Positions 1-10,457 of a stretch of DNA of 64,000 bases are shown here, one piece after another (the first letter of the stretch is position 1; each line of letters begins with the position of its first letter). The translations under genes and the position numbers were made by a program. Source of the DNA: Nitzschia putrida. Lineage: Eukaryota > Bacillariophyta > Bacillariophyceae > Bacillariales > Bacillariaceae. The DNA is taken from contig BLYE01000022.1 of NCBI GenBank assembly GCA_016586335.1, positions 124,001-188,000 on the forward strand, read 5' to 3'. The notes under the pieces are model-generated. The model had not been told where the DNA came from. It did not search any database and saw only the letters and a program-made list of their open reading frames with translations.

Positions 1-957
1 TCGCCACCCGAACACATTGTTTACCAAAACACAACTTTGGGTGCAGTTCTTGTGAACAAGCCTGCTGGTTTGCCTTCTCATGCCACGGTTGATAATGCTA
101 CCGAAAATGTGTTGTATCTGGTTCAACAGTTTTGTTCTGCCGAGTCCGCCTCGTTGCCCCAACGATTGGACACCGAAACATCTGGTTTGCTTTGGGTTGC
201 CACTCACAAGTCCTTCGCGTCTCATATGGGCCAGCTCCTTCAGTCAGGGAGTAAGGGACTATCAGTGCCACCATCGAGTGGCGTCGGTGGAGGAGTGCAA
301 AAACGGTATCGATGTTTGGTGTGCTTTGCATCGATTGAGTCATGGGGACACTTGGAATCGCATCAAAAACAAAATTTGATTGTTACGCATTACGTTGATG
401 CTTCCTCGCCAGCTCCGAAACATTTCGTAACCACTATCCCAGAGAATGTGGGAGGACTGGATGGGAACGACCAGGCATCTAGTCAAGTTCCAAAGTGGCA
501 AGAATGTCAACTGAGAATCATTGGTCTCACGAACCCACGACCGCTGGTCCATGAGAATGTTGCGGATGTGGTTCTCACGGTTAACATATGGGGCGACACC
601 AAGAACAAGCCACCCTCGGCTCGTTTTGTGGCACAAGTAGAGGTCGAATTATTGACAGGTAGGACTCATCAAATTCGCGGCCAATTGTCTCATATGGGAT
701 GCCCTATTGTCGGGGATCCTCTATATGGTGGTACGCTTGAAGAAGTTGGTGGGAGTGTTGGAGAAAGACCATTCCGAATGGCACTCCAGTGCTTCCACTC
801 GAGCGTTGTCATACCAATGCACATGCAAAGTGAGGTGCCAATTCCCTCCAGGAAGGAAGGTATGGGAGCCATTGCTACCAGAAAAGGCAGTGAACATACT
901 CTTCTAGAGTTTTCTCTCGAACAAGCCTGGTGGACCAATGCATTGTTGAAGGTGTAA
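1..957 (+). CDS. RluA-family RNA pseudouridine synthase (5' partial)
   Basis: Probably converts specific uridines in rRNA or tRNA to pseudouridine. The reading frame is open from base 1, so the N-terminus lies outside the window; the first in-window start-like codon (TTG at 37) is not credible as a start. The family signatures are present: an N-terminal VNKPAGLPSHA stretch, the catalytic loop QRLDTETSGLLWVA with the Asp of RLD as catalytic residue, and the C-terminal block TGRTHQIRGQLSHMGCPIVGDPLYGG. A roughly 100-residue insertion separates the catalytic loop from the C-terminal block, longer than in bacterial RluA. The stop is TAA at 955-957. The target RNA cannot be told from sequence. Confidence 0.9.
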   Translation, partial: SPPEHIVYQNTTLGAVLVNKPAGLPSHATVDNATENVLYLVQQFCSAESASLPQRLDTETSGLLWVATHKSFASHMGQLLQSGSKGLSVPPSSGVGGGVQKRYRCLVCFASIESWGHLESHQKQNLIVTHYVDASSPAPKHFVTTIPENVGGLDGNDQASSQVPKWQECQLRIIGLTNPRPLVHENVADVVLTVNIWGDTKNKPPSARFVAQVEVELLTGRTHQIRGQLSHMGCPIVGDPLYGGTLEEVGGSVGERPFRMALQCFHSSVVIPMHMQSEVPIPSRKEGMGAIATRKGSEHTLLEFSLEQAWWTNALLKV

Positions 958-1180
958 TCAGGAACGATACCACCGGTAGTATTGTAGTAGATACCCATTT
1001 CTGTCAACTCGATTTGCAATAAGTCTCGCTCGTGACTCGATTTTTCGCGCCATTTTTCTGCACAACCAACACCATCATATTATCATCAATCACAGACAGC
1101 CACAACATCGTTTTCTCCCGAACCATTCCGACAAGAATCACAATCAAACCCCACACCCAACTTAACATCAATCGTTACCC

Positions 1181-1671
1181 ATGACGAGTTCCGTTGAAAC
1201 AAGAGAGATTCCAGTCAATAGCGGGTTACAGGCTCCCCCTGAGTACGCCATGGTGGAGTTGAATGGAGAGCTGATTTCCCCTACGGAAATGCCCACAAAA
1301 GAAAATCAAGAAACAGTTTTGGGGGGAAATGATCGCGTGGAGTTGGGACGGTTGCAGCTCGGACCCGACGACAAGGTACGATTTCCAAAGTTGATGAACT
1401 TTGCACGCGGCTTTGGTGTACATACCCCTACTGGTAGTCAGTGTGAACTGTGGGAGGAAGCGACTCAATCTTGATTTTGTTGTACTTTCAGACACCAGTG
1501 TTAATCCTAGGAAGCCACCTCCTCAAAGGAAAAGTAGAAAAACTGAAAGAACCTTTTTGTTTGATGAAGCGGCAGTTTGACGAAAATGAAGTTGTCAAAG
1601 GCTACGATGTCATTGGTGTGGTAGAGAAGAAGTTGATTTTCAATCAATATCCCAAAGTTATCATGCGATGA
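1181..1671 (+). CDS. CTF8: Ctf8, subunit of the Ctf18-RFC clamp loader (2 exons)
   Basis: Small subunit of the alternative clamp loader Ctf18-Dcc1-Ctf8-RFC, which acts on PCNA and in sister-chromatid cohesion. CDS is join(1181..1375, 1492..1671), 124 residues, close to the length of animal and fungal Ctf8. The intron (1376-1491, 116 bases) starts GTACG, ends TTTCAG and is in phase 0. Splicing joins LGRLQLGPDDK to TPVLILGSHLLKGKVEKL, which restores the conserved Ctf8 core of a LNGE segment, LGxLxLG, then an ILGSHLLKGK-like strand and a C-terminal YDVIGVVEKKLIF strand. Without splicing the first exon would read into a short unrelated tail. The assignment rests on motif order and length. Confidence 0.85.
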
Positions 1672-2114
1672 TACAAGGGGGGGAGGTTCGTGACGACTCC
1701 ATTAATGGAATTGTTCTTTTGAAGCGTATGGTAACAATCGTTTTGTAACATCCAGGGCTGTCAGTGAGTCTGAAGCTTAGATCTTGGTTCTAAACAAACC
1801 GGTGAATACTGTATCGCGGTGTGGGTTGAAACAGTTGTCTCGCAACACAACATGAAATACAATGTAGTTAGTAGTAGTATTAAAAAACAATGATTACTCG
1901 TAGTCAAGTTTAGTCAAATCTCTTCCCTTCGAGAGCTCGTCGCTGGAGCTCGCACTCGTGCATTGTTGGCTCCACAAAAAACATGCGCGTGGCAACCACG
2001 AACCATTAAGGGCAACCAGGTCCGTTGCCAGATTGTCACTGTTGAAGGGTTCCGAGAATTGCCTGTTCAGATATTTTGGCATAGCCACTGATTCTTCAAC
2101 TGCATTCTAGAACC
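1672..2114. other. Intergenic, no gene seen
   Basis: Lies between the CTF8 stop and the NRAMP start and probably holds the CTF8 3' end and the NRAMP promoter and leader. A 64-codon minus-strand frame (1894-2088) has no recognisable features and is not called. Confidence 0.5.
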
Positions 2115-3713
2115 ATGGACGATTCGATTACAGCAAACACCCCACTGCAAGACTCTGAAGATGACGCTGCAGAAGATGCGGATGATGCACTAGAAAATGT
2201 GGAAGAATCTCCCATCATATCCTCCGATGCATCTGACAATGGGAGCTTTGGTATAGGGAGTATACCATGGACTCCATCCGGAAGCTTCTGGAAAGATGCG
2301 TGGTTTTTTGTTGGACCTGGGTGGCTTGTATCTATTGCGTACATTGACCCGGGAAACTATCAGGCAGACATTCAAGCAGGAGGCACTTCCCGTTATTCAC
2401 TTCTGTTTGCCGTTTGGTGGAGCTCTCTCTTGTCAGTCTACGTTCAAATCTTGTGCGTGAGACTTGCATACTATGCTCAACTTACCTTGGCTGAGACGCA
2501 AGCTTTGGACGCCAAGAAGGACTGGCATCGTTATGCCAGTTGGTTGGTTGCAGAGTTCAGTACGATGATTACTGACTTGCCAGAGGTCATTGGTATCGGG
2601 ATTGCCTGTCATCACTTCTTTGGCTGGGATTACTATGTGGGTGTTCTTCTCAGTCTGATCACAACTATGGTATTCCTGGGAACGATGAAGTACGGAATTC
2701 AAATGCTTGAATGGATTGTCTTCGTCTTTGTTGGGATCATGTCGCTTGCACTTTGGGTTGAGATGGCCGTGGTCGGACCATCCACTGGCGAGCTCATGAA
2801 AGGTTGGGTGTATGGCTTTGTTGATGTTACACAAAAGGACCTCTTTAGCATCGCTGGAATTCTCGGAGCAGTCGTCATGCCCCACAACCTATATTTGCAC
2901 ACAGCAGCTGCCCAGTCACGTAGGGTTGAACGTCAAGCGAGCGTCGTAAGGCTGGCAGTGAAGTACAGCTCGTGGGAACCAGTTCTGCCCATCGTGGTGT
3001 CATTCTTTGTCAATTTGGCTGTGGTAACAATTGCAGCCGAAAGTGTCTACGGGACAGATGATGCTGATCGAGTTGGCTTGACCGATTTTTGCTACTACTT
3101 CCAGAGCCTAGAGGGTGGATGCTTGTTGTGGGGAATTGCACTTCTTGCAGCAGGTCAAAGTAGTGCCATTACCACGACTTTTACTGGACAATATGTCATG
3201 GAAGGATTTCTGAAACTTAAACTGTCTGTTGAGTTGCGAGCCATTCTTACCAGGTTGGTCGCCATTACACCATGTGTGATTGTCAGCGTCATGTTTCCGG
3301 AGAGATTGAATGACCTCATCAACGTTGTCAACGCCGCCTTGAGTTTCCTGCTTCCGTTTGCCTTTACTCCGCTAGTCAAGTACAATTGCAGTGACAAGGT
3401 CATGGGTCCCTTTGCTTCTCAGGGCCTTGAGAAGATGGTTCTCTACGGATTTGCCATTGTTGTATGGGCAATCAATGCCGTTGCATTATCCGCCCCAGGA
3501 GGGGGGTTCTTTGGAGATTACTTACCCAACCAGCCATGGTCATTGACAAAAGTCTCCTTGGTTCTGTTGCAGATCGTTGTGCAGGTGTTCTACGCTTGGT
3601 GGAATTTCCAGACGCTGTTTAGCCCCGTTCGATTCAACGCCAGGCCAATAGAGGAAGAACGGCCATTAGACCCACAATTTGCTCCCTCGGTACCTATAAT
3701 CTCGAGTGATTGA
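2115..3713 (+). CDS. NRAMP-family divalent metal transporter
   Basis: Proton-coupled importer of Mn2+, Fe2+ or related metals; 532 residues, single exon, starting at ATG 2115. The N-terminal 55 residues are acidic and disordered. The NRAMP core follows: TM1 carries GPGWLVSIAYIDPGN with the metal-binding Asp78 and Asn81, TM6 carries VVMPHNLYLHT with Met255 and His257, a TDLPEVIGIGIA motif lies in TM3, and AAGQSSAITTTFTGQYVMEGF is the family's conserved transport signature. The metal-ligand set Asp/Asn/Met is complete, so this should be an active transition-metal transporter rather than an NRAMP-related magnesium transporter that lacks the Met. Membrane location (plasma membrane or vacuole) cannot be decided from the sequence. 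Confidence 0.95.
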   Translation: MDDSITANTPLQDSEDDAAEDADDALENVEESPIISSDASDNGSFGIGSIPWTPSGSFWKDAWFFVGPGWLVSIAYIDPGNYQADIQAGGTSRYSLLFAVWWSSLLSVYVQILCVRLAYYAQLTLAETQALDAKKDWHRYASWLVAEFSTMITDLPEVIGIGIACHHFFGWDYYVGVLLSLITTMVFLGTMKYGIQMLEWIVFVFVGIMSLALWVEMAVVGPSTGELMKGWVYGFVDVTQKDLFSIAGILGAVVMPHNLYLHTAAAQSRRVERQASVVRLAVKYSSWEPVLPIVVSFFVNLAVVTIAAESVYGTDDADRVGLTDFCYYFQSLEGGCLLWGIALLAAGQSSAITTTFTGQYVMEGFLKLKLSVELRAILTRLVAITPCVIVSVMFPERLNDLINVVNAALSFLLPFAFTPLVKYNCSDKVMGPFASQGLEKMVLYGFAIVVWAINAVALSAPGGGFFGDYLPNQPWSLTKVSLVLLQIVVQVFYAWWNFQTLFSPVRFNARPIEEERPLDPQFAPSVPIISSD

Positions 3714-4977
3714 GTGGGTCTCTGTCCTCGAAAGGAGACCAGCAGGTTCAGAAATCTTCGCCTCTCCTTCTAAGTTCAACCCGAAGGCGGAAACGAATTT
3801 CACAACAACTGAGGTTTTGTTCCACTCTTCCATGTTATGATACGCCGATCGCCTATTGGAAGGCCCCAGATTTCTGTCCTTCCAGTCCTGTGATTATTGG
3901 TAGGTTGTGGAAGAAAGTCGCGGCGATCTTCCAGTATCAGGATAATATTTCGGAACACTGCTGTTTTGATAGTACCAAAGGATCCCAGCAATTGGAAAGG
4001 TTCGGAAAAAGGACTTTAGAAAGCAACGTCGCAATAGGCAAACGTGGTGCTCTAGCTGCTGGAGTTTCTAAACATGAGTTCCCATCCCTAACGTGTCTTG
4101 ATCGCTTCTTTTGTGAAAACAAAAGACACATTCGTGTTTTGATCGGAGAACCTTATGAAGGATAGAACAGTAGGGTAGGTTGCCTTCTATAGTATATTCT
4201 GGAGAGGCAGCAAACAGGGTCGCTGTCGAACCTCCCGAAACGTCGCTTGCTATAGTTGCAGAATGTAGTGTTCTTGTTCCTGTGTCGTTGTCCATTCATC
4301 ACATCGTTTCACCAGAGTTGTTTGACTGGCTCATCCTACAGTGGCAGATGGTACTCTAGTCGTAGCACTCCCCAAGTTGTGAAGGAGAAGGATTAGTATG
4401 ATGTGATTTTCGGCCAATGCCTTATACCGACCTCTCCCCACATTGAACCTGCATTTACGCAAAATGAGAACAGTCTGCATTTACTGTTTCGAGCAATGAT
4501 CAGAAGGCTGCTGTTCTCCAAGTTTTTATATATCCGTGGTAGTGACCTGGAGAATTCCTTAAGTCGCGGTTCTTTTCATTCTTGCTGCTACAATACGACT
4601 GGTCGGTTGTGGTGGCACTGAGTGTCGCAGTTCCATGACACATGTGAAGCGAATCATAGATGAGCCGTCTATTTTGCTCGTGAACTGCGACGTTTTGCAA
4701 GTAATCACTTACTTCAACCCGAAGCCGCGAAATGGCCCCCACCATTCCGCGAGAGCCGTAGAGTCGCGTACTACAGCCAGAAGAAGAGCGCGGCGGCACA
4801 ACCCTCCATAAAATCCGAACAGTCGCGTTGCAAATTGTACGTTTTCCGAATCGACAAACTCCGACACACTCGCATTGTTTCCCTGTGGACAGCGTTGAAA
4901 CTAACCTCTAGCCTTTTGCTGCCCTCAGCACTTGCATCTTTGCATCTTCATACTCCTACACACATCTACACAACAAA
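3714..4977. other. Intergenic, 1.26 kb without a recognisable gene
   Basis: A 151-codon frame (3710-4165) opens with TTG overlapping the NRAMP stop region and shows no family features; it is judged to be 3' UTR or chance. The last 150 bases before the globin ATG are rich in CA and CTC and end in ACAACAAAATG, a normal leader context. Confidence 0.45.
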
Positions 4978-5672
4978 ATGGTATCGGAAATCTCTTACAA
5001 TACCCTTGCTAACGTCATGGACAGCTGGGAAATGATGAGGCGAATTGAAAACTACCGAACGGATGCTGGCGTTGAACTTTTCCGAAGGTAAGCACTTCCA
5101 CTGCAGGTTCATTTTGAACGGATAGAAAGCATCGGAATACTCAAAATTGATATCGCAATCATAGATACTTCGCACTGGAACCTCGGGCTGCTTCTGTCTT
5201 TGCCTTTGGAAAGGATGCCAAGTTCGACGAGGAGTTTTTCAAGAGCCCTCGTCTCAAGCGTCATGCTGCCCACTACATGGACATGGTCGATCGTGCCGTC
5301 AACCTCTTGGGGCCTGACTTTGAGCTGTTGACAGATATTATGACGGACTTGGGAGCCCAACACTACAAATTTGGAGTTGAGCCTTCATTCTACCCCCCAA
5401 TGGGACAAGCCTTGCTTTTGGTCATGCACAAGTTCCTTGGAGACCACTTCACACAGGAAATGAAGGATTCTTGGTTGGAAGTGTACCAAGCTTTGGCTTT
5501 GGATATGATCCGCGCTAAGTCAAGGTGAGCTAACCATTTTCCTTTGGCGGCGGGGATTGTCGTCGCTAGCGCTAGGAATCTCTTCGTTTGAATCGCTCGA
5601 AGTAGATTCATCTCCGACGCCACCATGAGTCAAATGGAATGGATCTTGGCTCTCTTGGGGATGAGGGGTTGA
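4978..5672 (+). CDS. Globin (2 or 3 exons)
   Basis: Haem-binding globin. Exon 1 is 4978..5087 and exon 2 starts at 5165; the 77-base intron starts GTAAGC and ends ATAG. The splice restores VELFRRYFALEPRAASVFAFGK, a helix B/C-CD pattern. His70 (LKRHAAHYM) fits distal E7 and His103 (LGAQHYKFGV) fits proximal F8, followed by a GH-like PPMGQALLLVM helix. Read straight through, exon 2 ends at TGA 5526-5528 (157 residues). A second intron of 81 bases (5525-5605, GTGAGC...AAGTAG) in the same phase gives a 178-residue form, join(4978..5087, 5165..5524, 5606..5672), ending in a hydrophobic MEWILALLGM helix. I prefer the three-exon form but both are possible. Ligand and role (O2, NO, sensing) are not determinable. 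Confidence 0.85.
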
Positions 5673-6427
5673 TAGTCTGTCTGTAACATGAAGCACTCTA
5701 CCAATACTTTAACACATAAACTTCTAAAAAGCTTACACTACATCATGATTTTTCTCTCGTCATCGCATGTTGGTGGCGGTCGTCGTGTCTGATGGGTGTC
5801 AGGAAAGAGGGCACCTTGCAGCCAACCAACGGAATTGGAATCTCGGTCGGTGTATTTCTTTGTGTCGCGCTCACGTAACCTGGTACGCAAACGCTGAGTA
5901 AAAGAGGGTGAATCACCGGTCACCGGTGATAAAAGTCTGGTCCCACATTTGAACAGAATGCCACACAACCACCAACGAACAACACCAACCATCAAATGAA
6001 AACATGAGGAGGAGAAAGAAGAGCAGAAAGGTGGCGACAAGCGACAATTCGATACCGCATGTTAAATCTTTCCGAGCGGGCCTTTTACGCCTGCTCTTCT
6101 TCTCCCTTTCCAAAAGTAGGTTCCAGGTAGGTAGGTCACAACTTATGGCACACTACTACAGTGATGTGTACTAAGTACAGTACGAGAGTATAAGTAGCGC
6201 GGAGGTGACACTCCATGTTGTTGTGATGCCACAAGAGCAACAACATGCATTTCCAAAAGTACTACAAGAGCTTATATCCATTACGAGCAGCCTAGATCCA
6301 AAGAGGGTAGGAACGAATCGTTATGTATCACAATATCATAATAGAACAAAACTAGTTGTTTGATGGTTTTCGAAGCTGGGGTGGAACGACGACGCATCAA
6401 CATCGGATGCCATTATTTTGGTTCGTT
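5673..6427. other. Intergenic, no gene seen
   Basis: Holds the 3' side of the globin and of the minus-strand oxygenase (convergent genes). A minus-strand frame (5738-6040) ends in a plausible hydrophilic stretch, but no start or splice structure could be built. A TCACCGGTGA palindrome sits near 5920-5930. Confidence 0.4.
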
Positions 6428-7333
6428 TTAACACCAAGTCTCACCTTGAAAGGCATCGTCCCGAAGAGACTCGAATTTACTAGAGGCAGATTGAACATTC
6501 CTAGGGTCCATGTCTGGGATCCAAATGGTTAAGGCATATCGTTCATGGGCGGTGGATGGGTCGCAAGGGAGGACTTCATGAGGAATATCGTCGCTCCAGA
6601 AAATAGCCAAACGTCCACCAATGGGGGACAAATCAATGCATCTCTTGTCCAACAACAAAAAGCGAATATCTCCGCCATCGGTAGGCTTGTGCTCGGGATT
6701 CAAGTACAAAACACACGTCAGTTTTCGAGAATCGTCTGTGGGGAGACCCTGAATACCGAGGGTGTTGTCAATATGAAGAGGATAACTGGCCCCAGGCAGT
6801 GTGACGGCCAATTTGGCGTTGAAGGATTGGTTGGAAAGATGCAGGGGAACATCCCTCTCAGAAGGAGGGTGGTAGACTTGGTTCAAAAGAGTTGGCAGGG
6901 TTGTGATTAGAGTGGACATGTAAATAAGCATATCCGGTGCTGTTTCGTAGTCACCACCATCAGGCTCACAAGCGTACACTCCATCCTTGTTGAACCTCAC
7001 AATTTCTCCATTGGCATCGGTCTTTTCGGAATAAGATTGTTCATAGCGACCTTGGTCTCGTAGGGCGATACTCTGTTGGCGAATGGCACGAACGACCTCT
7101 GGATCGAGAATGTCTTCATGGCGGTCTTCTGTAAAATTGGTCCAGTATCCATCCGTAGCGAGTCCATTTGCGATGGAAGGAGAGAGGAGAAGCAACCGAT
7201 CCTGAAAGGCTTGTGGATCCAAAATCGGCTCGGGCGATTCGAAAACAGTGGACGTCGATTGGAATCGAGTAATCATGGAACGCAAGGCCTTGCGGGTTGC
7301 GGCTGTGTTGGCGACGTTGGTTCGAGACATCAT
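6428..7333 (-). CDS. 2-oxoglutarate/Fe(II) dioxygenase, prolyl 4-hydroxylase-like, probably mitochondrial
   Basis: Iron- and 2-oxoglutarate-dependent dioxygenase of 301 residues, single exon. The double-stranded beta-helix motif is complete: YPLHIDN gives the H187-x-D189 iron ligands, DIPHEV gives the distal His252, and Arg265 in ERYALTIWIP binds 2-oxoglutarate. The order and the final ALTIW strand resemble the prolyl-4-hydroxylase/EGLN branch. The first 30 residues are rich in Arg, Ser, Thr and Ala with no acidic residue, typical of a mitochondrial presequence (prediction by eye). Two ATGs are adjacent (MM). The substrate is unknown; protein prolyl hydroxylation is the best guess by family. 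Confidence 0.85.
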   Translation of the reverse strand: MMSRTNVANTAATRKALRSMITRFQSTSTVFESPEPILDPQAFQDRLLLLSPSIANGLATDGYWTNFTEDRHEDILDPEVVRAIRQQSIALRDQGRYEQSYSEKTDANGEIVRFNKDGVYACEPDGGDYETAPDMLIYMSTLITTLPTLLNQVYHPPSERDVPLHLSNQSFNAKLAVTLPGASYPLHIDNTLGIQGLPTDDSRKLTCVLYLNPEHKPTDGGDIRFLLLDKRCIDLSPIGGRLAIFWSDDIPHEVLPCDPSTAHERYALTIWIPDMDPRNVQSASSKFESLRDDAFQGETWC

Positions 7334-7639
7334 GGTTCTGTGAATGATACAAAGATATTCGGATCCGAAACTCTAGTCCTTTGACAATCAATGCTGCTTC
7401 GATGGCGGCCACAGGAAATCAAGTTTCCCAATTGCGAAGGTTCGGATTATTGTTGTGGTTGGCGTCAAACCTCAAGGTGGTAGGTGGGGACGGGCGCGAT
7501 TTGTTGGACTCCATCGGGCGAATGACTCGTTCGAATAAAATTTGTAAAGTCATTCGAGTCAACCCTTACAAATCTACAGTCGTCTATGTAAGGTAGATGC
7601 CATCAACAGAAGGGATGCATAAGCTTAGTTCGTAAGGGA
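7334..7639. other. Intergenic, no gene seen
   Basis: Upstream of the oxygenase and downstream of the hydrolase, both minus strand. Probably the oxygenase promoter. No convincing motif seen. Confidence 0.4.
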
Positions 7640-8668
7640 TTACGGATTTAGCAAGGAAATAAGCTTTTCCAAGGCCTCCTGCGTGGATGTCAGGTGGTAC
7701 AAGACATCGTGACCGGCTTTGGCCCATACTTCTAACTCATGGGGACATTGTAGTTGATCCGCCCATTCTTCCAACATTGAAAGAGGAATGACGTGATCTT
7801 TCTTGCCCGCAAACAAGAGTACTTTAGGCACGTTGGCCAACGTCAAGAGCCCATCTCGGATGTCGCTAGGAACTCGTTCCGAAGTCACTCCCAGCAACAT
7901 TTTGGAAGTACCCAATGGCCAATGGCCTGAAAAGTTTCGAGTTGTATCCGATGGACAGTTGTTGTGGGAAGGATCTTCCAAGGGTGTCAGCGAAAAATCG
8001 GAGGATGGCCAAAATGATGCCGCCACTCCCAATGCAGACACCATCCAGCCGGGGGGCAAGGCTTGGGGGTGAACACCAATAGCTGGAGAAACGGGAACTA
8101 CTCCCAAGAATCGAGATGGATGGAACGTGAGATTTCCCAGCATGGATTCGTAAGCCTTGGCAACATTGGGTTTCAAGAAATGCTGATTGCTATTTGGTTG
8201 TGTGAGGAATGCGGCTGCATACAAAGCCAACACGCCCCCCAAAGAACTTCCACAAATGACATACTTGGATGAGATATCAGATGTCAAGGTACTAACAAAG
8301 AGCAAAACTTGCAAGAGCAAGGTATCCCAGTCGACGCATAGAGCTGGTGGCCCATCTGAAATCCCGTGGCCTTGATACTCCAACACTGCCATTTTCACTC
8401 GATTCTCTTTGGCGTATTTTGCCATGTATTGAACTGCCTTGGTCTCGGTAGATTCACATACTCCAGGAATAAACAGAAGCAAAGGGCTGTTGTCGTCTGT
8501 GTTGGTGCCAAAGATTTCGACGTTCAATGCAAGGGACTTGTATGAGGGTTGTTGGACGAATTCCAGAACTTGACGAGAAGTTGCCGGTACCAAGGTATCA
8601 TCGGAAGTAAAGGCGAGCGCCTTTTGAAGAAGCGCATCTCGGTGGGTTTCCCATTTGGTGGAACTCAT
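7640..8668 (-). CDS. Alpha/beta hydrolase, monoacylglycerol-lipase/S33-like
   Basis: Serine hydrolase of 342 residues, likely acting on an ester of a lipid or other small molecule. Start chosen at ATG 8668 (MSSTKWETHR); the frame is open upstream to 8734 but that codon is TTG. The fold markers are in order: strand LLLFIPGVCES (oxyanion region), VLEYQGHGISDG (the YxGHGxS lid-side motif of the monoglyceride-lipase group), nucleophile elbow GSSLGG with Ser142, LLFAGKKDHVIP (acid-bearing strand) and KAGHDVLYHL (catalytic His). The start is 250 bases from the divergent AlkB-like gene, so the two may share a promoter region. Confidence 0.85.
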   Translation of the reverse strand: MSSTKWETHRDALLQKALAFTSDDTLVPATSRQVLEFVQQPSYKSLALNVEIFGTNTDDNSPLLLFIPGVCESTETKAVQYMAKYAKENRVKMAVLEYQGHGISDGPPALCVDWDTLLLQVLLFVSTLTSDISSKYVICGSSLGGVLALYAAAFLTQPNSNQHFLKPNVAKAYESMLGNLTFHPSRFLGVVPVSPAIGVHPQALPPGWMVSALGVAASFWPSSDFSLTPLEDPSHNNCPSDTTRNFSGHWPLGTSKMLLGVTSERVPSDIRDGLLTLANVPKVLLFAGKKDHVIPLSMLEEWADQLQCPHELEVWAKAGHDVLYHLTSTQEALEKLISLLNP

Positions 8669-8918
8669 TGTTTGCTTCAATGTAATAGTCACAGCATGCA
8701 CCTCAGATGTATCTTGTATCTTGATACCTAACAAGCTTGTGTTCCGTCTCAGCGCTCAGCGACAGAGATCTGCGATCTCCTCTGTGGACTGAGTATCCAA
8801 GACTCAGAATGGAATCAATGTTTCGCGCCAAAAAAATGGTCATGCGACCCGATCATTTTGGCCCACACAAAACTCATCAAAAGGAATCTCGTAAAGCTTG
8901 ACGACGATTGCCTTTGCC

Positions 8919-10357
8919 ATGACATCGGATCATTACAACAAAGAAAACTCCCCACGGTCCTACAATGGTCGGGATGAACGTCGTGATTCGTATTATGGTC
9001 CTTCCAAGGATGAAGTAGCCATGGATCGGCCCCTTTCATCCCGAAGGGACAGAGACAGGTCGCGATCTCGGAGTCCCCCTCGACGCGAATCTCGCCGATC
9101 CCGATCTCCTCATTACCGAGACTATCACGATGATCGTCACTATGATAGACCCCGAGACCACCACCGTCGCAACCATCGTGACAATCGGGACAATCGGGAC
9201 AACAGGGACAACCGCGATCGCGATCACAGGGATCATCGAGACCGCCGTGATCGCCGTGATCACCATGACGGCCGTCGTCGTGATGACAGACGCAACGATG
9301 GCCGTCACCCTCCCGTGAAGCACCAGCCCCGGCCAATTCCCGAGTACCATGTAGTCGACACTCCCAAGGACAACCGTCTAGGTGACCTCCAAGACGATCC
9401 CCGTGGAGAAGACCCCACTCGTCGAATTACCAAGAAGGCCTCCTCTCGAGGAAATGGACGAAACACAGAGAGCTTTGACCCAGCCAGTACCTTGGTGCGC
9501 CCTGACCTTCGTGTGTGGGTTAGCTCTAGTAAGGCATCGTGTTTGGAAAAGCCTTTGAAACATGATGATGTCGTTATTGTTCCAGGGTTGTTTGGTGAGG
9601 AAGATGACTGGTCCATGTACTACCAATTGGTAGAAGAAATGCGTGATGTGCAAAAGCAAGGAGACAAGGGATCTGAGTGGATTTCTTGGCACGAGGGAGC
9701 TCATTTGATTAGCAAGAATCCTACCGGAAGTCCAACCTTTACCAAGGTGATTGACAGGCTTTGTGAATACTTCCACATCAAGAAGGAGAGTATTGGGACC
9801 CGTTTCAATTGGTATCGCGACAGGTACGTCCCAGAATGACACTTGAATTTCAGTTGATACCACACCAACATATCTGACCTTCTCCTATTTTGTTCAGTTC
9901 CGACTGGAAACCCTTTCATCACGACTCTGCAGCATTCAACCCTCAACGTGCCAAGAACCAGAACATTACCGTTGGTGTCAGTTTCGGCGCCACCCGTGAA
10001 CTCGCCTTTATTCGCGCCGAATCATTGACCAACGAGGACAAGGTCCGTGTGTATTTCCCTCAACCCAACAATGGAGTGTTTTCGTTCGGACGGGATGCCA
10101 ATATTCTCTGGAAACATGGTGTCAACGCGTTGCCTCCCTCAGAGCAAGACGGAAAGGGTCGTATTAGTATTATCTTATGGGGACTTGCCGAAAAAGTAGT
10201 GGAAGAGGAGGGTTCGCCTCCCTTGTTGGGATCCGATGGACAAGGTCCGCATGCTGCCTCCAACAAGAACCATCACGGACGTCGACGAAACAGAAACAAC
10301 AATAACAATCACAAGCGCCAGGAGGATGCACCTCGCGATCAAGGCCAAGAGCGATGA
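8919..10357 (+). CDS. AlkB-like 2OG-Fe(II) dioxygenase with Arg/Asp-rich N-terminal domain (2 exons)
   Basis: Nucleic-acid oxidative demethylase family. CDS is join(8919..9823, 9898..10357), 454 residues. The 74-base intron starts GTACGT and ends TTCAG; splicing creates NWYRDSSDWKPFHHDSAAF, matching the AlkB N-x-Y-x-D-G-x-D...H-x-D motif, with His309 and Asp311 as iron ligands. Distal His375 lies in LWKHGVNALP and Arg390 in GRISIILWG binds 2-oxoglutarate. Residues 30-135 are an extreme low-complexity run of RS, RD and HRD repeats, like splicing-factor RS/RD domains, and the C-terminus is basic and Asn/Arg-rich. This suggests an RNA substrate and nuclear location (inference). The start is ATG 8919; the in-frame TTG at 8898 was rejected. 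Confidence 0.88.
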
Positions 10358-10457
10358 TAACAACTTTATTGGAAAATATAAAAAGCACTTTAGGAAGAGA
10401 AGAGTCTGGCTACTAGGAATATAATACTTGCTCAATGTACATTCGGCAGTTGGCAAT

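Noticed and set aside
1894..2088. 64-codon minus-strand frame before NRAMP
   Set aside because: No motif and placed in the expected NRAMP promoter.
3710..4165. 151-codon frame after the NRAMP gene
   Set aside because: Starts with TTG within the last codons of NRAMP and has no motif, no signal and no splice-supported structure. Judged 3' UTR or chance.
5738..6040. 100-codon minus-strand frame near the globin
   Set aside because: Its C-terminal half looks protein-like but no start exon or splice could be built, so it is left out.
8815..9350. Long minus-strand frames over the AlkB N-terminus
   Set aside because: They result from the low-complexity RD repeats read in reverse; the plus strand has the AlkB motifs.
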